From NCBI GenBank assembly GCA_022496805.1, contig CM040086.1, forward strand, positions 7,876,501 through 7,940,500: a stretch of 64,000 bases of DNA, given 5' to 3'. Numbering within the stretch: position 1 is the first letter of the stretch; each line of letters begins with the position of its first letter. Both the position numbers and the translations under genes were made by a program. Below the pieces are notes generated by a model. The model was not told the origin of the DNA and did no database searches. It saw nothing but the letters and a program-made list of their open reading frames with translations. Shown in pieces: positions 1 through 11,128 of the stretch. Source of the DNA: Pohlia nutans (Eukaryota > Streptophyta > Bryopsida > Bryales > Mniaceae).

Positions 1-834
1 ACTCAGCAGGAGTCTCTGGTATATTATGAATCATTTCGCTGCTTTGAACGGACCCTAGTTGAATTAATGTTTCAATTGTACTACTAGATTAATCATATGT
101 ACACTGTGCTCAGTTTGTTAGAAACCTCGGGAGTAACTCAAGCAACATTTAGAAACTGTAATGTTACAGTTGATGATAGTGGATACTATTGGTGGAGTTG
201 AGTAATCAGCTTATGGTTGATATTGGTACCGGAAGATAGATAGAGGACATTCTTTTTGTCACTTTGATGTATGTAGGAGTAAACTTTTTGTGTGAGAGAT
301 CAGTTTAGGTACAAGAGCCAAATTTGTTGACATTATAAATGTATAAATTTCTTGTGCAAATTTTAAGTGGGTTCATTGCTATAAGTGGTAATAGACAACC
401 TCATTTCCATTCAAAGGGCATGCAGCGGTTGTATGACATTTAGTACTAACCAAATCATGTTTACATCTCTCGATACTAATTAAGTCTAAGTGTTTGAATA
501 GATGAGGTGTTGTTGATAACAAAGTCATTAGAGGAGATGAAATCAGGTCCCTTACAATTTTATGTTGCTGAAACACCTGCCTCATAGTTTCTATGGCATT
601 TGGTAATTGCAGGTACTTCTGACACAGATTATTATCTTCGGGGCAAAATGGTTCGTTTTATATATCTCACTCCCTGCTATTATTCTAGCTTTGATAAATA
701 TTCTTCATTAAATTGGCAGTTTTCCAATGATCAAATATGGGATGCACAAGCCGTTTGAGAATTCACCAAAATGATCGACAGAAATTTGCCATTTAATGAA
801 TATCGTCATAATTGAAGAACGGTCAAGACCTGTC
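1..834. other. No gene recognised; repeat-like DNA
   Basis: AT-rich. GGTACAAGAGCCAAATTTGT (about 308) recurs diverged at about 1685, and GACAACCTCATTTCCATTCA (about 393) recurs near 31350, so the stretch contains old dispersed repeats. No coding signal seen. Confidence 0.5.
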
Positions 835-994
835 CATAACTTTCAGTAGCATGCAGTGTTACTGCCTTGGCTCTTTCAGTAGATGGTGTGGAATATTCCA
901 CACCCAAGAATATTTCATCAGTGGTGAAGGCTCAAGGTGATGAGCAGAGTGCATGAAGGAAAGGAAGTGGGCATGAAGGCTATTGAATGTTATG
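835..994. mobile_element. Inverted-repeat element, CATTCAGTAGCC family, diverged
   Basis: CATAACTTTCAGTAGCA at left and GGCTATTGAATGTTATG at right. Internal palindrome GTGTGGAATATTCCACAC near 889. Confidence 0.55.
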
Positions 995-2381
995 TTGGTA
1001 ATAAGAAAACAAATAGTGAAATGTTGACCTTATGTGCGTTTTTATATATATAATATAGAACCACAAAGTATTAAAAAGAACCACTTCCTTAAATGTTAGT
1101 AAGATCATTGTTGCTCTCTATTATAACCTTCAAAATGACAGACATGGATTAGTCACAGAAATGACTTATCACATGTGTATTACTTAAAACAATAATATCA
1201 CATTATTGTATAAAGGGTAGACTGTACTATTAAGCTTATGGCAGAGTTTGAGATTCAGAAAACTAATATCACCCTGTACGTATTATTTTGATTTGGCAGT
1301 TGATGGAGGAGGCCGAGTCCGTTGAAGTGGCTGATTATACGCCTTGTGCTAATGATAAACACGACCCCTCACTCTGCAAGCACAACTGAGAAAATTGACT
1401 AATGCTTGGTGGTTTTACGTTCATGGTGATTAGACCTTTCATTATTGATAGAATGCACTATAGGAAAAGTGGTCTTTTCTTACTGCTATTTTGAGTCATT
1501 TCAAAGTTGGTGGATGCTTCTGATCACATAGAATAAGGGTTTCCTCAATTTTAGTTAGTGAAAAGTGGCAGCTTTGCTTGGAGTGATGATAGAGCCCTGC
1601 AAGTCAAGTAAACAATACTATTTGCATCACTTTTAAGCATTTTTAACACAATTATTTAGGAGTGTGATTTTTGGGAGATCTTTGGGTACAAGAGCCGAAT
1701 CTGTTGAGATCAAGTTTTTATCACTATGTATGAATTTCTTATGTAATTTCAAAGTGTAAGGTTGTAGCCTATAACATTTTTACACCTATAGAAGTTTTGT
1801 GAATCATCTGATGCTCTACATTGACAAGCGAGTCCTTTTAATCCTTGATGAGATCTTTGGTTTTTTATTTGTTTATGCAAGAACAATGAAGAGGTATAGA
1901 TTGGAAATGTGATAGGCTGATGTTTTCATGCATGGAGTTATGGATGATAAAGAGGATTTAATGCATGGAGTCATATTTGATAAGAAGCTTTTCGTGCATG
2001 AGATCATAGGTGATAGGGATTTTCTTCATCACTGTCAAATTAGCCGTTAAATTCTTGTACGACTTTTACTTTAAGAGTTAGTCCTTTAGCCATTGTAAGG
2101 TTGCACCTATTACTTTGAGAATTAAAATTAGTATCACTTTCTTGCATAACTTGCTAAAGATTAGCTAAACTTTTTCTAAGTTAAGCTCAAGATTAGCTAA
2201 ACTCATCTCTAAATTAAATGTAACCTCACATTAGTGTATGCTGTACTTTGGAACATTCATCGTGAAGCTTTTTTACAAGTGGACAATACAAAATCCAAAA
2301 CAAGTAAATGGTGTTTATCAATTTGTCATGTAATACATACTAAGCATGCATACAAACATAGAAACTAAAATTGTCATGTCG
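995..2381. other. No gene recognised
   Basis: AT-rich. Holds the second copy of the GGGTACAAGAGCCGAAT repeat (about 1683) and a local repeat of GCATGGAGTYAT (about 1930-1970). No open frame of note. Confidence 0.5.
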
Positions 2382-2435
2382 GACTCTGACATGAGTCAAT
2401 CTAGTAGGTACACTAGATTGACTCATGTCAAAGTC
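2382..2435. repeat. Short perfect hairpin with third partial copy
   Basis: GACTCTGACATGAGTCAATC and its inverse with one mismatch around a 6-nt loop (24-bp arms). A third direct copy (GACTTTGACATGAGTCAATC) follows at about 2437. Confidence 0.8.
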
Positions 2436-2723
2436 GGACTTTGACATGAGTCAATCCATAACGTTTGAATTAGCGATAAAGCAACGAAATAATGTATCAT
2501 ACACAAAATAGAATAAAGAGTGTAGTTTTTTCAACTTTAATTCTATGAAACATTCATCTAAGGTAGACATACCTAATTCTACCCAAGACCCAATTCCATA
2601 CCCTAGCTAATCCCACCCAATTTGATCTCGTTCCACCTCACTTTGCTGTGAATACTAAATATTGAGGTGGAACTTGGTGTATATGGGGCAGTTTGAGATA
2701 CTTTGATGAATGATATTGAGATC

Positions 2724-2965
2724 ACACAATGGTTGTTATTCAATTAACCCCTAAAGACCCAAAAAGCCTAAATTGGGATTTGTATTTTTTTTTAGCACTT
2801 TTGAGTAGGTCACACAATGGTGGTTAAGCAATTAATCGCTAAAGGACCAATAAACCTAAATTGGGTCTTTTTTCACACTCCAATGATATGTAAAATTTGG
2901 TCCCATCTTAATTATATTTTTCACAATATGATTCATTGAATTTGTCACTTTTAAACCATGAATAA
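2724..2965. mobile_element. TTAA element fragment with tandemly duplicated left end
   Basis: TTAACCCCTAAAGACCC at 2744 is followed about 88 bp later by a diverged second left end (AATTAATCGCTAAAGGACC). The interior resembles the GGACCA family down to AAACCATGAAT near 2960, but the right end is lost. Confidence 0.55.
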
Positions 2966-3201
2966 ATTTAAATTGACCTATTTACATCCAATTCCACCCA
3001 TTTACAGCTTATGAAGCTACTTGATTGTCCATGTTTTATTCTCTACTAACTTTGATTGATTATAAAGCAATTTTTGTAGCCCCTACCTAGGGACGGTTTT
3101 GGATTCAACTCCAATAAGATTTATCTTCCTCTCAAATACTTGTGGCACACTTTTTAGTATTTCTTCAAGATGTTCAAATTGCTTTAAAGGATACCTCCAC
3201 C

Positions 3202-3560
3202 TTAACCCCTAAAGGACCATAAGGCCACCAGGTGGCTCCTGTGTTTTTTTTTGGTAATTTTGAGTAGATTTTATGTAGATTCTTTTTTGTTGATTTTTCT
3301 TAAAAAATATTCAACATATGTAATATTCATCACTAATTTGAGTAGATTTTATGTAGATTTTTTTTTGTTGATTTTTCTTAAAAAATATTCAACATATGTA
3401 ATATTCTTCACTAATTTGAGTGATATAAAATTTGGTAAGTGCACCTTTTGTCTCAAAAAATAAAATAAAAATTTGGTGCCATTCAAATTATGATTTGCAC
3501 AATATGGTCTACTGAACTTGTCATTTTAAAACCATGAATCCTTGGTCCTTTAGGGGTTAA
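3202..3560. mobile_element. TTAA element, GGACCA family, with internal tandem duplication
   Basis: Flanked by TTAA on both sides. Left end CCCCTAAAGGACCATAAGG, right end (inverted) CCCCTAAAGGACCAAGGATT, so the terminal inverted repeat is 14 bp. Internally an ~82-bp block (3260-3422) is duplicated in tandem. No coding capacity. Confidence 0.8.
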
Positions 3561-3597
3561 CTCTTTGTCATGATAAATGGTAAAACATACTTCCACC

Positions 3598-4185
3598 TTA
3601 ACCCCTAAACGTCACAGCGTCCAGAAACTGGACGACGAATGATTTCAAAGCCTTCTCACGTTCTCATCAACGCTTGGATGATACTCATCCAACTTTTTGG
3701 AGATTCTTCACCAAGTTGTTGTCCTATCTAATGGCTGGATTTAGTCATACTAGAGTACATATTTTTCTAAAATTACAAATGTAGAAGTATGTCAAGTCGT
3801 TGACCTAGCCAAAATTGCATTGACTCTAGTTCAAAGTGGAATCGTGAAAAATGAGGTCATAAATTTAAGAAACACAAAAATTTCAAAGTATCACCACGTT
3901 TAAGAGTATCTCATTTCAAACTCATTCCAACAAATTTTACTCAAAAAATATTGAAATTTAGTTTGTAATCGAATTTACAAGGAATTTTTAATTTTAACTT
4001 TCAAAATTTATAATTAAATATTGGTGATTGTATTAGTGACTGGAACCGTACGGATGGAATCTAAAATTCAAAATCTAAAACTTTCATTTGTATATCAATT
4101 CCAGAATATTCTTCTAAATAGTAATTTATAATGCTTTTTCTCAAATTGTCAATTCCAGGGACACCCTGGTACGTTAAGGGGTTAA
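3598..4185. mobile_element. TTAA element, ACGT/CGTCC family
   Basis: TTAA at both ends. Left CCCCTAAACGTCACAGCGTC, right inverted CCCCTTAACGTACCAGG. The left end resembles 23040 and 55872 (GTCCAGAAWCTGGA hairpin just inside the end). Non-coding. Confidence 0.75.
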
Positions 4186-4878
4186 CTATTTAACTATGTC
4201 ATGTCGTGTTGTTATTTAACATAAAAACTTTGTATTAAAAAAAATATGGTGAATAGAATGATGCAACAGTGACTTCTAATGAATGTTTTTCCTTCAGATT
4301 CATAATAAAAATTCACTTTGCAGAAAAAACTAAGATTTAAGATGGAAATAGAGCCCAAATTGAAAGGGATGAAACGCAATGGCAACTTTTAGAACTGTGT
4401 CTCCATGTGTGTCTCCATGGAAAGAGATGAAAACCATGGAAATGGATGAAATCCGTAGGAAGTCAAATGTAGGACGGCAACACAATAAATGTGAACTCTC
4501 AGATTGACACAAGAAAATACATGGTTTTGGACTCTTATAATGAAACAGAGGGCCGGGAGTATGATTCTGGAACTTATAGAATTCTGCACTGGAGAGAAGT
4601 GAAGGTGACCTTCCAAAGAAATTTTTCCTTTCAAACTGAAGTCAAAGTATATATTGAACTCTATTTTTGGCCCCACACACAAGATGTAATCATCGTCAAT
4701 TTGGGGGCAGGCTCTCACAACAGAGAGGAAGCTCAGGCTCACTAACTTTGTCTCTAGTACTCTCACATCCCTGTCCTCACTTAAGGTGTCAAAAACTAGG
4801 TGAGCTACGATAATGATATAATTCCTGTAAACGCAGTCCTCACCTTCCTAATCTATTAGATAATCAGAAGCATGTCGC
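4186..4878. other. No gene recognised; includes probable 3' UTR of p32
   Basis: Two overlapping open frames (4389-4766 minus, 4491-4745 plus) have no recognisable protein and are probably chance. The part next to 4879 is likely the p32 3' UTR. Confidence 0.45.
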
Positions 4879-7646
4879 TCACTTCTTAATGAAGGACTCC
4901 ACATTGTGCAACCAGCGTTGGTACTCCCGCTGTTCCTTGTCTTCCAGGAGATCCAAGAGATAGTTTGCAAGGTCTTGGTTAACCCCTCGTGCATCCAAAT
5001 ACTTCTTGAACTGCGACTGCAACTGCTCGTCCAATTGCCTGCAGGAAAATATCACCACGTCAGAAAAAAACTGACTGTTTTAAAGCTAAACCAATTGATT
5101 AGCAGATTGCTATCTCATCATCAGAACCAACAAAAAATAATTTGATTTCAATTCATTCATTACAAAATCACCCTGTATACACCCAGCTCATGTGGCCCAT
5201 TAACCCTTTAGTGCCTAGCTGACCACATTATGGTCACTGCAACGTTCGAAATGCAAATAGCAGAGAATCCGTGAAGAATTGGAGCTTCAGTTTTGAAGTT
5301 CAGATTATGCCACATACATTATACATCTTCCAGGAAAAGAAATTTTCAATTTGGAATTGTACAACAATCAAAATACCTATCAAGAACACGCGAAAATACT
5401 GCAAATACTTGAAAATACAGTAAATACTTACAAATACAACACATGTATTATGCAGTATTTCTTGTGTTTGGAAGTTTGTTATCTTGTTTTTCTTTTTTGT
5501 ATTGTGTTCTCTTCTTCATCTTCCATTAGTGTGTGTAATCCAATCTTGACTAATGTACCCACTCCTGTCAATTTTCAACGTATAAATTTTTGCCTAAACC
5601 GTATATGGATAAGTCACTTTCACTTATAAAATTCACAATAATCATGTGTGAGTCTATTCTTGATATGAAAGATTGCAACGGAGAGGTATTGACATAAGGC
5701 ATAGCTGAACTTCTTTACTTTCATTTTTGAAAATTTAACCCAAATTCTATTCAACTTTGAAGTCACACACCCCCCAAAATCTCATTTTTGAGCGTGCATT
5801 ATACAGTTCAAATACATACTATAATCTTCCAATCCCACTATTGGATGATTCTCAAATTTTAATAAAATGTGTGCTCTCCAGTTGAGAATAGAATTGTACG
5901 GCTACTTTCTAATTTAATCCATTCTATTTCTGGTAATCTCAATCACAATGGAAAAAAGTAGTGAAATCCAGAGGTCCCAGCTACAGTACCCTGGGCACTA
6001 AAGGGTTAACCCCTAAAGGGCCAAGGATTCACGGTTTTAAAATGACAATTGTAAGTGATCGTATTGTGAAAATTATAATTTGAATGGGACCAAATTTTAT
6101 ATCACTGGAATTAGTGAAGAATATTACATATGTTGAATAAATAATAAATAAACAAAAAAGAATATATATATAAAAGCTACTCAAAATTACCAAAAAAAAC
6201 AGGAGCCACCTGGTGGCCTTGTGGTCCTTTAGGGGTTAAACTCAACCCTCTCTAATTGCACAAGAGGGCACTTTGACATGTGTTCAGTGGGGTTATCCAA
6301 TCAGATTTAACACAACGTGAGAAATTCTGGGGATACACAATCCTAGGGATAATTATACAGGAAGTGTGCAATTAGAGAGGGTTACTTGAGAGAAGAAATT
6401 AAAGGCTACTTACGAGAAATCTGGTCCATCGAAGTTAGGATCCTTGGCACCCTTCTCTTCCACGAAGTGCACATGACCAATTTGGAAGTCGTCCTTTTGA
6501 ATAACACATCCAAACTCGAGAGTAGGTGCGTCAGGCCCCTTTGTAATTGCCACAGTCAAATGAACAACGTTCTGTTCAGGAATCTCCTCATCCTCTTCAA
6601 ACTCCTCCCCTTCAACTCCCATACCAGGCTGAAACATAGCCGTGAGTGCAATGTCTTCTTGACCAAACGACCTCCGTAATGTCACCTCCAGTTTCCCTGG
6701 CTTGTCTTCCAACTTGAACGGTTGTGGAGGGCCCATAGCTAAACCCTGCGGGTAGAAAAAAACATTCACTCACCACTTCATCAGTTCAGATGTTCGGCGA
6801 TTGTACATCGCGTAATCAATGCGTTCGAAATTTTAGAGCATGTATCAATAAAATATTGGACTTCCATACAGCAGTGATATTATACAGCAGTGATTTTTTG
6901 TTGCTAATTTTAGCCAAATTGCTACACAAAATTTGGGCTGGCTCATTGTTACAAAGGATTTTTGAAAAAGAAGAGGAATAACAGCCAGATTTCTTAAGAT
7001 GTGGAGTTACACGGAGTTAAGATGAAAAACTTAGGTATTGCCTAAGTAGCACCTAGGTAGCACATGTGTATTACCCTGATATGACCTGTACATTAATATG
7101 AAGAGAGCATCCAAGGAGCCTGGATTGCTCTTTGAGCCATGGAAAGTAGCAACAAAATGCTAAACTGTCACCTAACAAAAAAAAAATTCACTGATCCAAA
7201 TACCGCATTCTTTGGTGCATAGTAATCATCTTTCATTCGCCAATACATAAAAATTAATAGCTCTAATAACAGAACCTATAAAGATTTCGATTTCAGGCGT
7301 CCCTAAACAAAAACCAAAGAAATAGTTGTTCAAAGCGATGACCGGTAATAGAAACGCCCTGAAATAGAAACGAAGACCTCAAAATTGCGATAGCTACATT
7401 GGAAGGGCTTACCCGGGAAGGCTCGTACTCCTCTTCCTCGTGGCGGAGCTCGTCCTTGAGAATGCGCAGCAGGCTGCTGTCAGCCTGAGAGGGCTCTCGC
7501 TGGGTGCTGGCGAATCGAGGCAAGGAGGTTGCTGCAGCCCTTGGTAAGACCGCAGCCCCGATGCGCGCTGGCTCCGCTTCCAAGAGCTTCCATGCCGACC
7601 TCCGCAGCTGCCCCGCGGCCCTCCTCAAAATGCTCGCAGCCGCCAT
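4879..7646 (-). CDS. Mitochondrial p32/MAM33-family glycoprotein, 3 exons
   Basis: Exons on the minus strand: 7413-7646, 6414-6745, 4879-5038 (726 nt, 241 aa plus stop). All junctions are GT..AG and phases agree (0, then 2). The N-terminus (MAAASILRRAAGQLRRSAWK) is Arg-rich with no acidic residue, typical of a mitochondrial presequence. It is followed by an acidic linker (DELRHEEEEYEPSR). Exon 2 holds the p32 core: a beta-strand region (KLEVTLRRSFGQEDI), the acidic loop EGEEFEEDEEIPEQ, then VHLTVAITK. Exon 3 gives the conserved C-terminal helices (LQSQFKKYLDARGVNQDLAN, REYQRWLHNVESFIKK). Members of this family (human C1QBP, yeast Mam33) are trimeric, acidic proteins of the mitochondrial matrix linked to respiration and mitoribosome function. 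The length matches the family. Intron 2 contains two abutting TTAA elements and intron 1 a CAGTGATT-ended repeat. The start is the first in-frame ATG. The family call is firm; the exact orthologue is not assigned. Confidence 0.9.
5200..6009. mobile_element. TTAA element, CCCTTTAGTGCC family, in p32 intron 2
   Basis: TTAA at both ends, ends CCCTTTAGTGCCTAGCTG and inverted CCCTTTAGTGCCCAGGGT (12-bp perfect repeat). Its right TTAA (6006-6009) is also the left TTAA of the next element. A related inverted fragment lies at 33042-33640. Confidence 0.75.
6006..6239. mobile_element. TTAA element, GGACCA family, abutting the previous one
   Basis: TTAA-CCCCTAAAGGGCCAAGGA at left and inverted CCCCTAAAGGACCACAAGG at right. 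Shares one TTAA with the element on its left. Lies in p32 intron 2. Confidence 0.8.
6888..7193. mobile_element. Dispersed repeat with CAGTGATTTTTT ends, in p32 intron 1
   Basis: CAGTGATTTTTTGTTGC at left and AAAAAATTCACTG at right. The interior CCTAAGTAGCACCTAGGTAG, CCTGGATTGCTCTTTGAG and AAATGCTAAACTGTCACCTA is shared with 40615-40840 and (inverted) 37487-37745. Confidence 0.65.
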
Positions 7647-7880
7647 CAGGATCGGTTGATCGATCGATCGGCAGGAGGAATTGCGGGATCGATCGGGAAA
7701 CGAAGAAGCGATGGGAAGAAGAGGAATTCAGAACGGAGGAGGCTGACGCTTAAACCCTCAACCCTAATTCGTGGTAACCGCATAGGAACATTCTGTTAGT
7801 ACCTATGGATGATAAATTTTATCATTCATCTGGGACTCCAACTGAAGACATCGCAGAGCCTTTCAGGTTGCCCCAAGCAA
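7647..7880 (-). promoter_or_regulatory. Probable 5' leader and core promoter of the p32/MAM33 gene
   Basis: GC-richer stretch immediately upstream of the p32 start, with GATCGATC repeats at about 7660-7695. It ends where a TTAA element begins at 7881, so at most about 230 bp separate the ATG from the transposon. No clear TATA box was seen. Confidence 0.35.
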
Positions 7881-8451
7881 TTAACCCATAACTTAAGTTA
7901 GACGTCCTCACCCTCTCCAAATTCGGCAATTTTGCAAAGATGCATCATAAAATGCAATCCAGAGGGATATTTTGCACTCTCTAAATTCGGTAGTTTTGCA
8001 AAGATGCATTATAAAATGCAATTCAGAGGAATATTTTGCACTTGATGTTTAAATAAAAAAAATTACATTATAAATTTTAGATTCTATAAATACAGTTAGA
8101 TTGAAAATTGCTGTCACAAACATTTTTGTATAAAATTTGAAAATTGAAATTGAAAATTGCTATCACAAACATTTTTGTATAAAATTTGAAAATTGAAATT
8201 GAAAATTCTTTTGTAAATTGATTTTTAGAAATAGAGAGATTGGTAAAAATTTCATGTTTACAAAGAGAAATGAGGCATAAAGATTTCACAAATCAGCCTT
8301 TTTTTTAATTGGATCACACATGCATGAAGCTAACTTCCCATAAAATATATAGTAAAAAATCCACACTACAAAAAGTTAATGATGGATGAAAAAATTGTGT
8401 TTCATTTTGTACATTGTTCACTTTTTGGACGGTTGAACGTTGAGGGTTTAA
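7881..8451. mobile_element. TTAA element, ACGTCCTC family, degraded ends
   Basis: Starts TTAACCCATAACTT...GACGTCCTCACC and ends GGTTGAACGTTGAGGGTTTAA. The interior matches 44068-44643 and 46136-46691. It contains two tandem duplications: a ~65-bp block (7912-8042) and a ~54-bp block (about 8100-8210). Confidence 0.65.
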
Positions 8452-8500
8452 CCCCTAAAAGACCATAAGGCCACTACACAGCTTTGGGAACTAAAAAGCG
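8448..8500. mobile_element. TTAA element left-end fragment, GGACCA family
   Basis: TTAACCCCTAAAAGACCATA and GGCCAC match the left end of the GGACCA family, adjoining the right end of the previous element. No matching right end was found nearby. Confidence 0.5.
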
Positions 8501-8884
8501 TGGAAATTCGAGTTGTTGGGCCATGAAATGTAGGGTGAGCGACAAAGAGACCCTCGCTCATTTTGGGAGTCGTATTCGTGGGTAATTCTTAATCGGAAAT
8601 TCGCAAAGTGTGCGATTTTTGATGATTTTTTTGAGTTGCATGGAGGCTATCTCGGCATCACTGAAGACCTTCATATATTCGCCCTCACACCTCCAAATCA
8701 CGTAAAAAAATTTGCACTTGTTCAAAATGATGTTCTCTATGCATTGTAAAAGTTTTGAAAAAAATGGAGCACTTTTGAACAATCCAATTTCATCGTATGT
8801 ACAAATACCCCAAATGAGTTCTAGACATTAATCTTGAGTTCTCAACAATGGCATTTTCTCAAAAACTGTGTGATTTCATCGATC

Positions 8885-8990
8885 ATTTTTTCATATAAAA
8901 GCTTCATAAGTCTTCTTTAATTTCAATGGTGTTACACCCCACTATGGAGGAATTGAGTTTGTTACAAGGGGGTAGTCAAGAAAACAAAAG
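8885..8990. repeat. Dispersed repeat also found at 36583-36690
   Basis: TTTTTTCATATAAAAGCT, CATAAGTCTTCTTTAATTTC, AATTGAGYTTGTTACAAG and TAGTCAAGAAAACAA are shared in the same order and orientation. Confidence 0.65.
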
Positions 8991-9688
8991 TGAAAATTTT
9001 GAAGTTTGTTAGTGAATGCTAGAGAGGTGAAAATCATTTAGAACATCAATTTTCCATCCAATCTTCCTCTTCATTATTCCCTTATTTTATTTTATTTGAT
9101 ATTCCCTCATTATTGAGTCAAATCTCCCCTATTTTTGTATTCAATCTGTCCACATTTTTGTGTTGGATCTTCCCTCACAAAAAAGCCTCAAGATTTCCAT
9201 AGGATTTCCATAGGATTAATTTATTTAAAACCCCTCACCATAATTGAAAGTGCCCCCTACATAAAATACGCATTATTAGGGATAATAAATGTATGTATGT
9301 ATAAAAATAATTAATTAATTAATTTTTAATTTAATTTGTTTTCATGGTCAGTCATAGTCAATTTGTGCATATTTTTATATAACCATAGGTGTCATAGAAG
9401 TAACTTTTAGAAGCACACGAATTTGAAAGTTAAACAAAGTTACCTTTTAGAGTATATTTGTCTTTTTCTTGTAACTTTTGGTACCCTCCATCTAAAATAA
9501 GCTCAGGATCACCATGTTCTACAATGACAAAAGCCCTAAGGCTTAGTTATAATATTTTGCATTTTGAATATAACAAACTGTACTTTTCTTTAGCCTATTA
9601 AATTTTCTTTCCACTTATTATTTCTAATAGTCAGTTTTGCCATTCTAATGGTTGGTCAAACAAATTCAAATTTGTGTATAATTTTAAT

Positions 9689-10236
9689 TTAATCCCTAAA
9701 AACCCAAGGGGTATTGAACAAAACATAAATGTGTTATAATATGTGCCTTCCATATGTTCAATGAAGATTGGTGCAATAGACAAAATGTAGGGCATCATCT
9801 TTACGAATTATCCATAAAGCCAAACTTCCAAAAAAACTTTAGATATTCTTTTAATGAATTTAAAAGCAATAACCTTTGAATTTATTTATGAATTATAATT
9901 TTCACTTTTAGAGTTTAAAATTTAGAAAAAAATAGTTAAGATTGGTTTATATATTGTAAACTTCAAAAAAGCAAATGAAATGATGGAGGAAACATCATTC
10001 CTTTTTCCAAATAGAAATTTTTATGACATTAAGACAATGTTGAGGTGATCCACTTTGAAAAATTCTCCGCAATGGAGTTAACTTAGATTGCCATATTAAT
10101 TCAAATTCTGTTAAAAAGAAGACTTGATGTAGTATTTAAAATTTTATTTTTTTTCCAAATTTTTATTTTGTTCCAGGCATCCTTTTAAAAACGGGCAGCG
10201 ACCAAAAAATGATCTCTTGGGAGCTTTAGGGGTTAA
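9689..10236. mobile_element. TTAA element, CTCCCAAGG family
   Basis: Left TTAA-TCCCTAAAAACCCAAGGGG, right inverted TTAA-CCCCTAAAGCTCCCAAGA. Related along its length to 19974-20709 (shared ACTTTGAAAAATT, AATGGTCTCTTGRGAGCTT). Confidence 0.7.
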
Positions 10237-10483
10237 AGAAAATTTAACACTTCAATATGGTAAACATTTGAGCAACTAGAATTAAAAACCAAAGCAAATA
10301 GAAACACAGATAGACTGATAGGGCCTAGTTTGCATTAAAAAAATGCAATTATATTCTCAATACAAGGCTCATATAAATTATTACAAAAACCAAGACTCTT
10401 CTAAAGTAAATGGGTAGACGTAGAATATTTTGCCTCTATTAACACTATAGCCTCTTTTGTATCACAAATTTTATCCAAATTTT

Positions 10484-11128
10484 AGGGCTGCTTCACACTA
10501 TGGCCGTCCAAGTCGAGAGGCCGTGGGATTGAGAGTCCAAACTTTGTTGAGAGTCCAAAGAAATGGGTTGAAAATAGCCAATAAAATATTGTAATTGGAG
10601 CCTTTGGCCGGGCATAGTGTGAAGCCTCCAAAGGCCAAGCCCAAACCTTTTTTTGTCAAAGTTGTTTGGTTTAAAAATTAAAAATCAAAGCTCGGGTGGT
10701 CACCAACACGAATCACGCATACTCTAGAGTGGATGGTCGATCCAACAATAGCGCTTCAACGCATGAAGCTGGCACAACACTCTTTATAGCATGAACATTA
10801 AAGAACCTCCTTTGAAGCATGAACAGTTGCACAGGGCCTCCGTGTTAATTCAAGCAAGTTCTTGTCAGTTTTTGAGATTTTAATGAAAAAAGTTTGACGG
10901 CCTCTCAACCATAGTGACGGGTCTTGCAAAATGCAGGACCCAAACAAACTTCGAGAGGCCGTCGCCTTGGTCAAAAAGTGCTGCCACGTAGGCGTTTCGG
11001 AGAGCGACGGCCGGTGGACTTTGGCCTCTAGTGTGAAGGGTCGAGAGGCCGAAACCATGGTTTCTTGCAATTTGATTGGTGGAAATCGACGGCCTCTCGA
11101 CCTTCGGCCATAGTGTGAAGCGGCCCTT
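10484..11128. mobile_element. Inverted-repeat element, CTTCACACTATGGCCG ends
   Basis: AGGGCTGCTTCACACTATGG at left and CCATAGTGTGAAGCGGCCCT at right, a long near-perfect inverted repeat. Inside, the motif GAGAGGCCG and its inverse recur (about 10520, 10900, 11040, 11090). Non-coding. Confidence 0.75.

Noticed and set aside
4389..4766. 125-codon minus-strand frame downstream of p32
   Set aside because: No recognisable features, overlaps an opposite-strand frame of similar length, and no splice context.
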